Shown: in pieces, positions 52,518 to 60,533 of the stretch | How the letters are laid out: each line of letters opens with the position of its first letter | How positions within the stretch are numbered: position 1 is the stretch's first letter | Source: an uncultured Anaeromyxobacter sp. | GTDB lineage: Bacteria > Myxococcota > Myxococcia > Myxococcales > Anaeromyxobacteraceae | Direction: 5' to 3' | Assembly: GCA_903874275.1 (NCBI GenBank) | Contig: CAIQRS010000062.1 | Coordinates: 1 to 63,995 of the forward strand | DNA: 63,995 nucleotides | The notes under the pieces: model-generated | Seen by the model: only the letters and a program-made list of their open reading frames with translations | Told to the model about the DNA's origin: nothing | Database searches by the model: none | Translations under genes and position numbers: made by a program

Positions 52518-52684
52518 GATGCCGGGCCGTGGTGGCGCAACCTGCCGACGGGGCACGCCTTTCGTCACAAAGGCCCTGCGGCCCGGTGTTCTTCTGTCGA
52601 TCGTCGAGTTCACTCCCGGCGACACCCGTCCACGCGAGTCGGCCTGGGTCGTGGAGACGGTTTGGAGACTGGAGGGCCCTCGCT

Positions 52685-52733
52685 GGCTCGGTGCTGCGCG
52701 ACGACTTCACGCCCGACAGCGACGCGGACGTCA
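52685..52733 (+). pseudogene. Remnant of an MNT-type nucleotidyltransferase
   Basis: One frame encodes GSVLRDDFTPDSDADV, which matches the GS-x9-D-x-D active-site motif of minimal nucleotidyltransferases (MntA-type antitoxins). Homology stops on both sides, so only the active-site segment survives. It abuts the antitoxin gene below. Confidence 0.5.
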
Positions 52734-53036
52734 GGGGTGCGCGGGCTGCACGACCAGGCGGACGCCGAGCGCCGCGCAGACGCGTCGTACCGTGTCGAAG
52801 CGCGGGGCGCTCCCCGGTCGAAGCGCCTTGTAGAGGGCCTCGCGGGTGATCCCGGCCGACTTGGCGATCTCGGTCATCCCGCGAGCCCGGGCGATGTCGC
52901 CCAGCGCTGCCGCCAACAGGGACGCATCGTTCGCGTCGATGACGTCGGTCAGGTAGGCGGCAACGGCCGCCTCGCTGTCGAGGTAGGGCGCCGCGTCGAA
53001 CTCGGGTAGATCGGCTACCTTGATGCGCTTCCTCAT
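52731..53036 (-). CDS. HigA-like addiction-module antitoxin (HTH)
   Basis: 101 residues with ribosome site GGAGG. The form is that of the HI1420/TIGR02684 antitoxin family: FDAAPYLDSEAAVAAYLTDVIDANDASLLAAALGDIARARGMTEIAKSAGITREALYKAL, with the helix-turn-helix in the last part. It would bind and neutralise a RelE/ParE-type toxin and repress the operon. The upstream toxin gene is cut to its first 30 or so codons, so this is now an orphan antitoxin. The dyad at 53147-53166 is its likely operator. Confidence 0.88.
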   Translation of the reverse strand: MRKRIKVADLPEFDAAPYLDSEAAVAAYLTDVIDANDASLLAAALGDIARARGMTEIAKSAGITREALYKALRPGSAPRFDTVRRVCAALGVRLVVQPAHP

Positions 53037-53139
53037 GCTTCCTCCGCTTGATCCTGGCGACCACCACGCCGCGGACCGACGGATCGGCCAGGTCGTTCAG
53101 CCACGCGGTGAATTCGGGGAGCGGCCGGATCGACCACAC
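53037..53139 (-). pseudogene. Truncated HI1419-type (RelE/ParE fold) toxin
   Basis: A GTG at 53139 opens WSIRPLPEFTAWLNDLADPSVRGVVVARIKR, the N-terminal third of HI1419/TIGR02683 toxins (normally about 100 residues). Sequence similarity then stops and the frame runs into the antitoxin start. The C-terminal sheet with the active residues is missing, so no toxin activity is expected. Confidence 0.7.
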
Positions 53140-53145
53140 GGTCAG

Positions 53146-53174
53146 GCTGTAATCGAACGGCTACAGTCGGTCAA
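53146..53174 (-). promoter_or_regulatory. Sigma-70-type promoter with overlapping operator for the toxin-antitoxin locus
   Basis: Minus strand: -35 TTGACC (53169-53174), 17-bp spacer, -10 TACAGC (53146-53151). The dyad CTGTA-N10-TACAG (53147-53166) covers the -10 and spacer, as expected for an autorepressor site. The predicted start coincides with the toxin GTG at 53139. Confidence 0.6.
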
Positions 53175-53519
53175 GCTCGGGGGATGGGTGGAGAGGGAAC
53201 AGGCGAAACAACCCCTCGGTCCGTGATCGGGTAACCGCAGTCACGGAAACCGGTTGCCCTGGTCCAGGATGATCTGAACGGGTTCGCCCGCCCCGGAAGG
53301 GGGCGAGCGACCGGCACCAGGACAGGGCCGGGCCTCACCGACGAGGGCGGGGGAGATTCAGTCGGCGTGGACGGGGTCGGCGCCGTCGTAGCTGGGACCG
53401 GATTCGCTGAAGTCCGGCGGTGCCTGAGCTCTCGCCGCCGGCGGCCCCGCTCGTCGGCCTGCCAGCGCGGCTGGTCGGCAGCGTCCGGCGACGGCGGGTG
53501 GGGCGTGGATACTCAGAGC
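53175..53519. other. Intergenic region, nothing recognised
   Basis: 345 bp between the toxin-antitoxin promoter and a small membrane-protein gene. It is GC-rich; no gene, hairpin with U-run or repeat could be supported. Confidence 0.35.
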
Positions 53520-53771
53520 ATGAACTCGCGGGTGCGGCTCTGGATCGATGCGGCCCTGCTGGTCGCGGTGCTCGTCACGCTCGCCTCCGGCGCTACCCTC
53601 CTGCTCGCCTTCCACGTGGGAGGCAGGTGGTATCGCCCCGAAGCGGCCGGGACGAAGTGGGTGAGAGAGCTTCCACGGCCGCGTGCCCGTGGGCCAGCAG
53701 TGACCGCGCCGGCGGCCATGTCGCGGGCGCTCCCGGGCCCGCGATGGCATCCCCTTCCTCCGATCAGGTAG
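53520..53771 (+). CDS. Small membrane protein, possibly a truncated DUF4405-like protein
   Basis: 83 residues. MNSRVRLWIDAALLVAVLVTLASGATLLLAFHVG forms one membrane helix after a short basic start, like the first helix of DUF4405/cytochrome b561-like proteins. The rest is Pro/Arg-rich and has no second helix, so it may be a fragment. It ends 40 bp before the GMC oxidoreductase gene. Confidence 0.4.
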   Translation: MNSRVRLWIDAALLVAVLVTLASGATLLLAFHVGGRWYRPEAAGTKWVRELPRPRARGPAVTAPAAMSRALPGPRWHPLPPIR

Positions 53772-53811
53772 CCTCGGGCCACCTGATACCGACGCGCGCC
53801 GGGGGGACGGG

Positions 53812-55386
53812 ATGGAGATCGACTACCTGATCGTGGGCTCCGGGTTCGGAGGCAGCGTGTCGGCCCTGCGCCTCGCCGAGAAGGGGCACCGGGTCCTGGT
53901 CCTCGAGAAAGGACGCCGCTTCGCTCCCGAGGATTTCCCCGCCTCTAACTGGAACCTCCGGCGCTGGCTGTGGATGCCGCGGCTCGGGTTCCGGGGGCTC
54001 TTCAAGATGACCTTCCTTCGCCACCTGACCGCGCTTTCCGGCGTCGGCGTCGGCGGGGGGTCGCTCGTCTACGCCAACACCCTCCCCACGCCGAAGGACC
54101 CGTTCTTCGAGGCGTCGTCCTGGGCCCACCTCTCCGACTGGAAGGCCGAGCTCGCGCCGCACTACGCCACCGCGCTCCGGATGCTGGGCGCGAAGGAGAA
54201 CCCCAGCCTCGGCCCCGCCGACGAGGCGCTCCGCGCCGTGGGTGCCGAGATCGGCCGCGAGGATGGCTTCGAGCCCGTCCGCGTCGCGGTCTACTTCGGG
54301 GCGGCCGGGGAGACGGTCCCCGACCCCTTCTTCGGCGGCGAGGGACCGGCGCGGACCGGGTGCACGCTGTGCGGCGGCTGCATGATCGGTTGCCGTCACG
54401 GGGCGAAGAACACGCTCGACAGGAACTACCTCTGGCTCGCCGAGCGGCGCGGCGCCCGGGTCGATGCCGACACGGAGGTCACCTGGGTGCGGCCGGCGGA
54501 GGGCGGGGGGTACGACGTCGAGGCCATGCAGGGCGCCTCGTGGTTCCGGAAGCGTGTCCTGCTGCGGGCCCGGAACGTCGTCTTCGCTGGCGGCGTGCTG
54601 GGCACCATCCCCCTCCTGCTCAAGCTGCGGGCGAGCCCCGACGGGCTGCCGGGGCTCTCCGCGCGCCTCGGCCACGGGGTTCGGTCCAACTCGGAGGCGC
54701 TCATCGGCGTGACGACGCTTCAGAAGGATCTCGACGTCTCCCGCGGCGTCGCCATCACGAGCATCCTCCACACCGACCCGCACTCCCACCTCGAGCCGGT
54801 CCGCTACCCCGCGGGTTCGGGCTTCTTCCGGTTGCTGATGGCCCCCCTCGTCTCCGGCGAGGGCCCGGCGGAGCGCTTCCTCCGCACCTTCGCCGCCGTG
54901 GCCCGGCGACCGCTGGCCCATCTTCGCGCCTGGCTCGTGCGGGACTGGGCCCGATCCACGCTCATCCTCCTCTACATGCGGACCATCGAGGGAACGATGC
55001 GGCTGCGCCTCGCCCTGGGCGGCCGCCTCGCCTCGGGGCTCTCGGGGGGAGCGGCGCCGACGGCGAACATGCCGGAGGCCAAGGACCTGGCGGATCGGGT
55101 GGCGCTGCGGATCGACGGGGTCCCGACGACGCTCGTCACCGAGACGCTGATCGGAACGCCCACGACGGCGCATATCCTGGGCGGCGCGTGCATGGGCGCC
55201 ACGCCCGAGGAAGGGGTCATCGATGCCTGCCACCGCGTGTTCGGGTACGAGGGGCTCTACGTCGTGGACGGGTCGGCGATCTCGGCGAATCCCGGGGTGA
55301 ACCCTTCCCTCACCATCACCGCGCTGGCGGAGCGAGCGATGGCGTTCGTCCCGGCACCGGCGGGACGAAGTCCTACCGCCGGGTGA
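53812..55386 (+). CDS. GMC-family FAD oxidoreductase (cholesterol-oxidase-like)
   Basis: 524 residues. The FAD-binding VGSGFGGSVSALRLAEKGHRVLVLEKG is at 8-34, then GVGVGGGSLVYANTLP, and the C-terminal NPSLTITALAERA that closes the FAD site. A Cys cluster CTLCGGCMIGC precedes RHGAKNTLD, as in the cholesterol-oxidase-like branch. GACMGATPEEGVID near the C-terminus holds the usual gamma-glutamyl-like loop. It oxidises an alcohol of unknown identity. The ribosome site is GGGGGGA. Its stop codon lies in a perfect hairpin. Confidence 0.88.
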   Translation: MEIDYLIVGSGFGGSVSALRLAEKGHRVLVLEKGRRFAPEDFPASNWNLRRWLWMPRLGFRGLFKMTFLRHLTALSGVGVGGGSLVYANTLPTPKDPFFEASSWAHLSDWKAELAPHYATALRMLGAKENPSLGPADEALRAVGAEIGREDGFEPVRVAVYFGAAGETVPDPFFGGEGPARTGCTLCGGCMIGCRHGAKNTLDRNYLWLAERRGARVDADTEVTWVRPAEGGGYDVEAMQGASWFRKRVLLRARNVVFAGGVLGTIPLLLKLRASPDGLPGLSARLGHGVRSNSEALIGVTTLQKDLDVSRGVAITSILHTDPHSHLEPVRYPAGSGFFRLLMAPLVSGEGPAERFLRTFAAVARRPLAHLRAWLVRDWARSTLILLYMRTIEGTMRLRLALGGRLASGLSGGAAPTANMPEAKDLADRVALRIDGVPTTLVTETLIGTPTTAHILGGACMGATPEEGVIDACHRVFGYEGLYVVDGSAISANPGVNPSLTITALAERAMAFVPAPAGRSPTAG

Positions 55387-55658
55387 GAACTTCTCTCACC
55401 CGCCTCCGGAGCGCGTCCGGGGTGAATGGCTTCGCGATGAAGTCGATGCCCTCGTCGAGGACACCGTTCCTGCCGATCTCATCCTGGCTGAATCCGGACA
55501 TGTAGAGAACCCGCACGTCGGGCCTCTTCGCGACGACGAGGCGCGCGATCTCCGGGCCCCCTCTTCCGGGCAGCACGACGTCGGTGAGGAGCAGGTGCAC
55601 GGGGCCAGGTGACGTTCTCCGTCAGGAGAGTCAGCTTGCCGCCATTGGGCATGGCGTC
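55373..55658 (-). pseudogene. Decayed hybrid histidine kinase (HATPase scrap plus receiver tail)
   Basis: At 55605-55658 one frame encodes DAMPNGGKLTLLTENVTW, the segment after the N-box of HATPase domains. At 55373-55605 another frame encodes HLLLTDVVLPGRGGPEIARLVVAKRPDVRVLYMSGFSQDEIG and FIAKPFTPDALRRRVREVL, the receiver tail of kinases of this type. About 170 residues that normally separate the two are missing and the frame is shifted, so the gene is dead. The receiver still has its phospho-Asp and Lys. Confidence 0.65.
55381..55401. terminator. Perfect hairpin between convergent gene ends
   Basis: GGGTGAGA-ACTTC-TCTCACCC, 8-bp stem and 5-nt loop, spanning the end of the GMC gene and the end of the receiver fragment. 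There is no U-run on either strand, so it is a weak bidirectional terminator candidate. Confidence 0.4.
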
Positions 55659-55852
55659 GCTGGCCTTGGGAAGGCGGCGGCCGGGATCTCGAAGGTGTCC
55701 ATGGCGTCGGCGACCGCCGAGATGACGCCGACGGGACCGGGAGAGCGCGCCGAGGGTCCTGCTACGGGTCGCCACCATGCTGGCCGTGGCCGTCGGGCCG
55801 CTGGCCGTCCTCGTGGCGGTGTCCCTGACCTTCTGGAACCGGTAGGGCGAGT
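55659..55852. other. Scrap region with 28-bp repeat copy B and a membrane-helix remnant
   Basis: The 28-bp repeat copy B is at 55734-55761. In the same frame as in the transglycosylase, it continues as RVATMLAVAVGPLAVLVAVSLTFWNR and a stop: a single membrane helix with no start codon. It looks like the lost C-terminus of another protein. Confidence 0.45.
55734..55761 (+). repeat. 28-bp direct repeat, copy B
   Basis: Identical to 52228-52255, same orientation, 3.5 kb apart. It leads into a membrane-helix-coding remnant. Confidence 0.85.
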
Positions 55853-58627
55853 TCACGCCTCCGCAGGCGCCGCAGGCAACTCCACCCGGAACGTCGAGCC
55901 CATGCCGACCTCGCTCTCGACCGTGATGGTCCCTCCGTGGGCCGTCACGATGGCGTGGATGATGGGCAGTCCGAGCCCGGTGCCTTCCCCTGCGGCCCGC
56001 GTCGTGAAGAACGGGTCGAAGATCCGCTCGACCACGTCCGGGGCCATGCCCACACCGTGGTCGATCACCTCGATGCGAGCCATCCCCGGGCTGCCCGGCC
56101 CGAGCCGGACGACGACCTCACCCTTCCTGCCCCGGGGCATGGCCTTGGCGGCGTTCGTGACCAGGTTCACGAGCACCTGACCGATCTGACCGAACGAGGC
56201 CAGGATGTCGGGCGCCCCCCGGTCCTCCACGCGGAGGGTCACCGTGGTTCCCACGGACGCGGGCAGCCAGCGCATGGCCTGGCTGACGACCTCGATGATC
56301 CGCACCCGGGCCCGCAGCGGGTCGGGACGGGCGAAGAGCGCCAGGTCCTTGACGATCTGAGCGATCCGCTGGCTTCCGGCCTGCACGTCGGCGAGGGAGT
56401 CGAGCCCCTCGTCGAGCAGGCGGGCGGTCTCCGCCCGGCTCGTCGGCGTGTCCTCGTCGAGGAGGCGGCGCGCCTCCTTCACGTCCTCGGAGGCCACCCC
56501 GGCGCCCGCCAGCACGCCGGCGAGGGGGCTGTTCACCTCGTGGGAGACGCCCGCCACGAGCGTCCCCATCGCGGCGAGCCGCGACGCGACCGCGATCTGG
56601 TCCTGGAGCTTGCGGATCTCCGTCACGTCCTTGGCGACGCCGGCGATCCCGACGACGTGCCCGGCGGGATCGCGAAGGGGCGCTTTGGTCGACAGGAACC
56701 GGCGCATTCCGGTCGGAGTGTCGACGACCTCCTCGAAGCTCCGGGCCGTGCCCGTCTCCAGGACCTCGCGATCATTGCTCGCCAGGGTCCTCACCAGCGC
56801 GACGTCGCCCATGATCTCCGCATCGGATCTGCCCAGGACCTCATCGGCGGGCTTCCCGGCGACCTGGAGCGCCGCCGTGTTCGCGAAGGTCCACCTTCCC
56901 TCCCGGTCCTTCGCGAAGATGGAGTCGGGGCTGGAGTTGGCGATGGCGCGCAGGAGCGCCTCGCTGGCCCGGACGGCGGCCTCGGCCTGCTTGCGCTCGG
57001 TGACGTCCTGCACGGTGCCCAGCGAGCGCAGCGACGTGCCGTCGGGACCGTAGAAGGTCTCGCAGTTCTCCTGCACGAACTTGACGCGGCCGTCCGGCAG
57101 GAGGAGCCGATGGGTGATCTCGTACGGGGCCCGCGTCTCCAGGGAGCGCTGGTAGGCAGCGTCCACCGCTGCGCGATCCCCCGGGTGGATGGCTGCGAGG
57201 AAGGCCTCGTAGGACGCCCCGAACCTCGCCGGATCGATCTCGAAGATGCGGAAGATCTCCTCGGACCAGGAGAGGACGCCGGTCTGGAGGTCGAGCTCCC
57301 AGTTGCCCAGGTGGGCCAGCCGCTGCGCCTCCTGGAGCCGCTCCTGGCTCGCCTGCAACGTCCTCTCGGCCCTCCGGCGCTCCGTGATGTCCCGGATGAA
57401 TGCGACGACCCGCCCCCCGCCGAAGGGCAGGACCGTCGCGGAGACGTCCACCTCGATGATCCGTCCGTCCCTTCGGCGATGCCGGGACTCGAACCGGGCG
57501 CCGCCGGCCCTCACCATCTCCTGCATGCGGTCCGCGATCTCCTCGGCCCCCATGGCCTCCTCGACGTCCCCGATCCCCCGGGCGAGCAGTTCCTCCCGGG
57601 TGAACCCGAGCATGCTGCACGCGGCGTCGTTGGCCTCCAGGAGTTGCCCCGTGTTGTCCACCACCCAGAACGCGTCCAGGGACGTGGCCAGCACCATGTC
57701 GAGGAACCGCTCGCGCTCCTTGCGCTGCTGCACCGCCTCGTCCTTCTCCGCGACCGCCCGGTCCCTGGCCTGGCGCTGCCGGATGGCGCCCACGCCGAAG
57801 GCCACCTCGTCCGTGAGCCTCCCGAGGTATCCGAGCTCGTCCTCCGTGAACGCCGCGACGTCGCCCGAGTACATGACGATGGCGCCGAGGACGTCGCCGT
57901 CCAGGATGAGAGGGAGGGAGGTCACGGACCGATAGCCGCGCCGGCGCGCCTCTCTCCTCCAGGGCACCATCGACGAGTCGGTGGAGAAGTTCTGCCCCAC
58001 GACCATTCGCCTCTCCCGGATGGCCGTGCCCGTCGTGCCTCGCCCCCGCGGTTCGTCGGCCCAGACGACGTCGACGAACCCGAGGTAGCCGTCCTCGTGA
58101 CCGGCATGGGACACGGGACGGACCGTCTTCCGATCGTCGCGTTCCGCAAGCCCCACCCAGCACATGCGATAGCCGCCCACGTCCACGATCACCCTGCAGA
58201 TGTCGGCGTAAAGTTGTTCCTCGGCGCGAGCACGAAGGATCGCCTCGTTGCACTGGGTGATCATGAGCAGCGTCCGGCGCACCGCTGCTTCCCGGCGCCG
58301 GAGTCGCCGCAGGAACTCGAAGGTGACTCCGATGGCGATGCCGCTCACCAGGAAGATGGCGAGTTCGACCTGATCCCGGTGCTTGGGGACGAGGAACGTC
58401 CTCACGGGTTCGGTCTGGAAGTAGATCTCCTCCACGAGGCCCACCGCCGTCGCCACGGCTGCGGGACCGAAGCCGCCAAGGGCTCCTGCGATGGCCACGG
58501 CCGAGAGCAGGAGATCGGGTTCGGGCCCTCCCGTGCTCCCGAGGACGGCGCTGCGCAAGGCGATGGCGGCGCCGACCAGGGCGGGCGCCGCAAGATACGC
58601 CAGGAACTTTCGATTTCGGGCCCTCAC
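55853..58627 (-). CDS. Membrane histidine kinase (KdpD-like TM region, GAF, three PAS)
   Basis: 924 residues from a GTG at 58627; the frame stays open to 58786, but those 53 residues lack domain character. A membrane region with about four helices (FLAYLAAPALVGAAIALRSAVLG, then LLLSAVAIAGALGGFGPAAVAT) resembles DUF4118. Next come a GAF domain (TLLMITQCNEAILRA to about 290), three PAS domains (about 310-640), HisKA (GVSHEVNSPLAGVLAG) and HATPase (NLVTNAAKAMP, DHGVGM, GTGLGLPI). No receiver or regulator gene is adjacent. It is intact and lies within the tRNA-scar-bounded segment. Confidence 0.88.
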   Translation of the reverse strand: MRARNRKFLAYLAAPALVGAAIALRSAVLGSTGGPEPDLLLSAVAIAGALGGFGPAAVATAVGLVEEIYFQTEPVRTFLVPKHRDQVELAIFLVSGIAIGVTFEFLRRLRRREAAVRRTLLMITQCNEAILRARAEEQLYADICRVIVDVGGYRMCWVGLAERDDRKTVRPVSHAGHEDGYLGFVDVVWADEPRGRGTTGTAIRERRMVVGQNFSTDSSMVPWRREARRRGYRSVTSLPLILDGDVLGAIVMYSGDVAAFTEDELGYLGRLTDEVAFGVGAIRQRQARDRAVAEKDEAVQQRKERERFLDMVLATSLDAFWVVDNTGQLLEANDAACSMLGFTREELLARGIGDVEEAMGAEEIADRMQEMVRAGGARFESRHRRRDGRIIEVDVSATVLPFGGGRVVAFIRDITERRRAERTLQASQERLQEAQRLAHLGNWELDLQTGVLSWSEEIFRIFEIDPARFGASYEAFLAAIHPGDRAAVDAAYQRSLETRAPYEITHRLLLPDGRVKFVQENCETFYGPDGTSLRSLGTVQDVTERKQAEAAVRASEALLRAIANSSPDSIFAKDREGRWTFANTAALQVAGKPADEVLGRSDAEIMGDVALVRTLASNDREVLETGTARSFEEVVDTPTGMRRFLSTKAPLRDPAGHVVGIAGVAKDVTEIRKLQDQIAVASRLAAMGTLVAGVSHEVNSPLAGVLAGAGVASEDVKEARRLLDEDTPTSRAETARLLDEGLDSLADVQAGSQRIAQIVKDLALFARPDPLRARVRIIEVVSQAMRWLPASVGTTVTLRVEDRGAPDILASFGQIGQVLVNLVTNAAKAMPRGRKGEVVVRLGPGSPGMARIEVIDHGVGMAPDVVERIFDPFFTTRAAGEGTGLGLPIIHAIVTAHGGTITVESEVGMGSTFRVELPAAPAEA

Positions 58628-58826
58628 CCACCTGCGCTTCTCCCGCCGTCCGGGCGGAACTGCAAGTCTCGCGCGAGCACTGCCCCAGAAGGGGGTTCTC
58701 GCGGAATTCCCCGCCGGGACGACGGCCACGCCTATTCGATCGTCGAGCCGACCTTCCCGGACAGCAGCCACCCGAGGGCCTCGCACGCGGTGGTCGCGCC
58801 GAGGCGCCGGTGGAGCCCCGGGAGCG

Positions 58827-59165
58827 TCAGGAGCGGCGCGCCCGGGCCCGCTCCACCGAGGACCAGTGGCGGTCGGCCCAGTGGCACACCTGGCGATAGA
58901 TGGGCGAGAGGCTCCGGCCGAGGTCGGTGACCGCGTATTCCACTCGTAGCGGAACCTCCGGGTAGAGCGTCCGCGAGACGAGACCGGCGCGCTCCAGGTC
59001 GCGGAGCTGCTTCGTGAGCATCCGCTGGCTCACGCCGGGGATGAGGCGCCGCAATGCGGAGAAGCGCTGCACGCCCTGGTTCACGAGCGCGTACATGATG
59101 GCCGGCCGCCAGCGGCCGCCGATGAGTGCCATGGCGTGCTCCACCTGCTCCACGCGGGGGTCCAT
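58827..59165 (-). CDS. HxlR-family transcriptional regulator
   Basis: 112 residues with ribosome site GGAGG. ALIGGRWRPAIMYALVNQGVQRFSALRRLIPGVSQRMLTKQLRDLERAGLVSRTLYPEVPLRVEYAVTDLGRSL is the full winged-helix HxlR domain. It is divergent from the NAD(P)-binding oxidoreductase gene and probably represses it. No conserved redox Cys is visible in the N-terminal part. Confidence 0.93.
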   Translation of the reverse strand: MDPRVEQVEHAMALIGGRWRPAIMYALVNQGVQRFSALRRLIPGVSQRMLTKQLRDLERAGLVSRTLYPEVPLRVEYAVTDLGRSLSPIYRQVCHWADRHWSSVERARARRS

Positions 59166-59202
59166 CTCCGTGCCTCCTCGGGGTGGTTACCCGGATGTGC
59201 CT

Positions 59203-59219
59203 GGTTGACAATGTATACC
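59203..59219. promoter_or_regulatory. Dyad operator between HxlR regulator and oxidoreductase genes
   Basis: GGT-N2-AC-N3-GT-N2-ACC, an imperfect 17-bp dyad in the short divergent region. It includes TTGACA (59205-59210), a possible -35 for the plus-strand gene, though no good -10 follows at 16-18 bp. Position and symmetry suit an HxlR dimer site. Confidence 0.45.
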
Positions 59220-59240
59220 AGATATCGAAAGGGTACCGAC

Positions 59241-59909
59241 ATGAGCGATCCAGGTACCCCATTCACGCCTGGCGCGTCGCGCCGGATCCTCGTCGTGGGT
59301 GCAACAGGTCCCACCGGCCGGGAGATCCTGAACCATGCCGGGGAGGCCGGGCTCGGCGTGCGGGCGCTGGCCCGGAATCCGTCGGCGCTCGACGGGGCGG
59401 GGCCGGGCGTCGAGGTCGTGCAGGGCGACGCGCTTGACGCGGTCTCCCTCGTCCGCGCCGTCCGCGGCGTCGACGCGGTGGTGAGTGCGCTGGGGACGCC
59501 GCTCGTTCTCCGAACGGTGACCCTCCTCTCCGAGGGGACGCGAAACCTGGTGGCCGCGATGAAGGAGGCGGGCGTGTCCCGGCTCGTCTGCATCACCGGC
59601 ATGGGCGCCGGCGACAGCCGCGGCCACGGCGGATTCGTCTACGACCGTTTGCTCCTGCCGCTCCTCCTCGGGCGCATCTACGCCGACAAGGACCGGCAGG
59701 AGGCGGTGGTCTCCGAAAGCGGGCTCGACTGGGTGATCGTCCGCCCGGCACGGCTGGTGAACACTCCGGGCACCGGCCGCTGGCGCGAGATCGAGCGGTT
59801 CTCGGGCGAGCGGATGACGACCATCTCCCGCGCCGACGTCGCCGACCTCGTGGTTCGCGAGGTGCTCGCGCCGCGCCATCACCGCCAGGTGTTGAACCTC
59901 ACCGCCTGA
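59241..59909 (+). CDS. NAD(P)-binding atypical SDR / NmrA-like oxidoreductase
   Basis: 222 residues from the ATG at 59241 (ribosome site AAAGG). ILVVGATGPTGREIL is the NADP-binding GxxGxxG motif, VVSALG and RLVCITGMGAGDS follow, and the C-terminal part has DWVIVRPARLVN. Such proteins reduce flavins or quinones or sense NADPH; the substrate is unknown. Divergent from an HxlR regulator, a common pairing for stress- or quinone-responsive genes. Confidence 0.87.
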   Translation: MSDPGTPFTPGASRRILVVGATGPTGREILNHAGEAGLGVRALARNPSALDGAGPGVEVVQGDALDAVSLVRAVRGVDAVVSALGTPLVLRTVTLLSEGTRNLVAAMKEAGVSRLVCITGMGAGDSRGHGGFVYDRLLLPLLLGRIYADKDRQEAVVSESGLDWVIVRPARLVNTPGTGRWREIERFSGERMTTISRADVADLVVREVLAPRHHRQVLNLTA

Positions 59910-59924
59910 CCCTCGGAGGACACC

Positions 59925-60368
59925 ATGGACCCCGCTCTCATCTCCACCTTCTCGGCGCTCGCCGGAACGGTCGTCGGCGGCGTGACCTCCTTCGCCACCA
60001 CCTGGATGACCACCACCGCGCAGAACCGGGCCGCGCGTCTCTCCGCCGAACGGGCGAAGCGCGAGGAGCTCTACGGCAGGTTCATGGACGAGCTGGCCAC
60101 GCTCTACGCCGGCGCGCTCTCCAGCTCGACCGTGGACTACGCAAAGCTGACGGGGGCCTTCGCGCTGCGCGGCCGGATCACGCTCCTGGCGTCCGACGCC
60201 GTCGTCGCCGCCGCCGACCGTGCGCTGAAGTTCGTCGTGGACCTCGCCATGGGGCCTCCGCGAGAGGCTTCCGAGGTGCGCCGCATGATGGACGACCGCA
60301 ACGCCGACACCATCACCGAGTTCGCACGGGCAAGCCGGGAGGAGCTTCAGGCCCTGCGGGCTGCCTGA
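59925..60368 (+). CDS. Hypothetical membrane-anchored protein
   Basis: 147 residues with ribosome site GGAGG, 15 bp after the oxidoreductase gene. One N-terminal helix (ALISTFSALAGTVVGGVTSFATTWM) is followed by a charged helical region (RAARLSAERAKREELYGRFMDELATLYAGAL). Not recognised. The operon position suggests co-regulation by the HxlR protein. Confidence 0.65.
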   Translation: MDPALISTFSALAGTVVGGVTSFATTWMTTTAQNRAARLSAERAKREELYGRFMDELATLYAGALSSSTVDYAKLTGAFALRGRITLLASDAVVAAADRALKFVVDLAMGPPREASEVRRMMDDRNADTITEFARASREELQALRAA

Positions 60369-60377
60369 CAGAAAGGC

Positions 60378-60450
60378 GGCCCGAACCGGCGTAGAGGCCG
60401 CTGGGCGCGACGTTGAGCATGCGGCAGAGCTTCTGCACCGCATGCTTCGC
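60378..60450 (-). pseudogene. Remnant of an IS3-family transposase OrfB
   Basis: The minus frame encodes AKHAVQKLCRMLNVAPSGLYAGSGR, matching the N-terminal segment of IS3-type OrfB proteins (V-x2-LCR-x-L-x-V-x2-SG-x-YA). No other part of the transposase or terminal inverted repeats was found. Confidence 0.5.
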
Positions 60451-60501
60451 CCTGGAGGTTACAGCCAAGGTTACAGCCTACGGGACGCCATCAATGAAAA
60501 A

Positions 60502-60529
60502 CCCCGCCACCGGGACGACGGTGACGGGG
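60502..60529 (-). terminator. Intrinsic terminator following a tRNA 3' fragment (copy 2)
   Basis: Stem arms CCCCG-x-CACCG and CGGTG-x-CGGGG with the same 6-nt loop as copy 1; on the minus strand TTTTT follows at once. Compared with 52461-52488, the A-T pair in the stem is flipped, a compensated change that shows selection for the fold. Confidence 0.8.
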
Positions 60530-60533
60530 CACT

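Noticed and set aside
52495-52580. A complete tRNA gene
   Set aside because: Only the T-loop to CCA part is present; the 5' T-stem, anticodon arm and D-arm do not fold from neighbouring sequence in either copy.
58628-58786. Longer start for the membrane kinase
   Set aside because: The 53 extra residues are Arg/Pro-rich with no domain, and the GTG at 58627 comes directly before the first membrane region.
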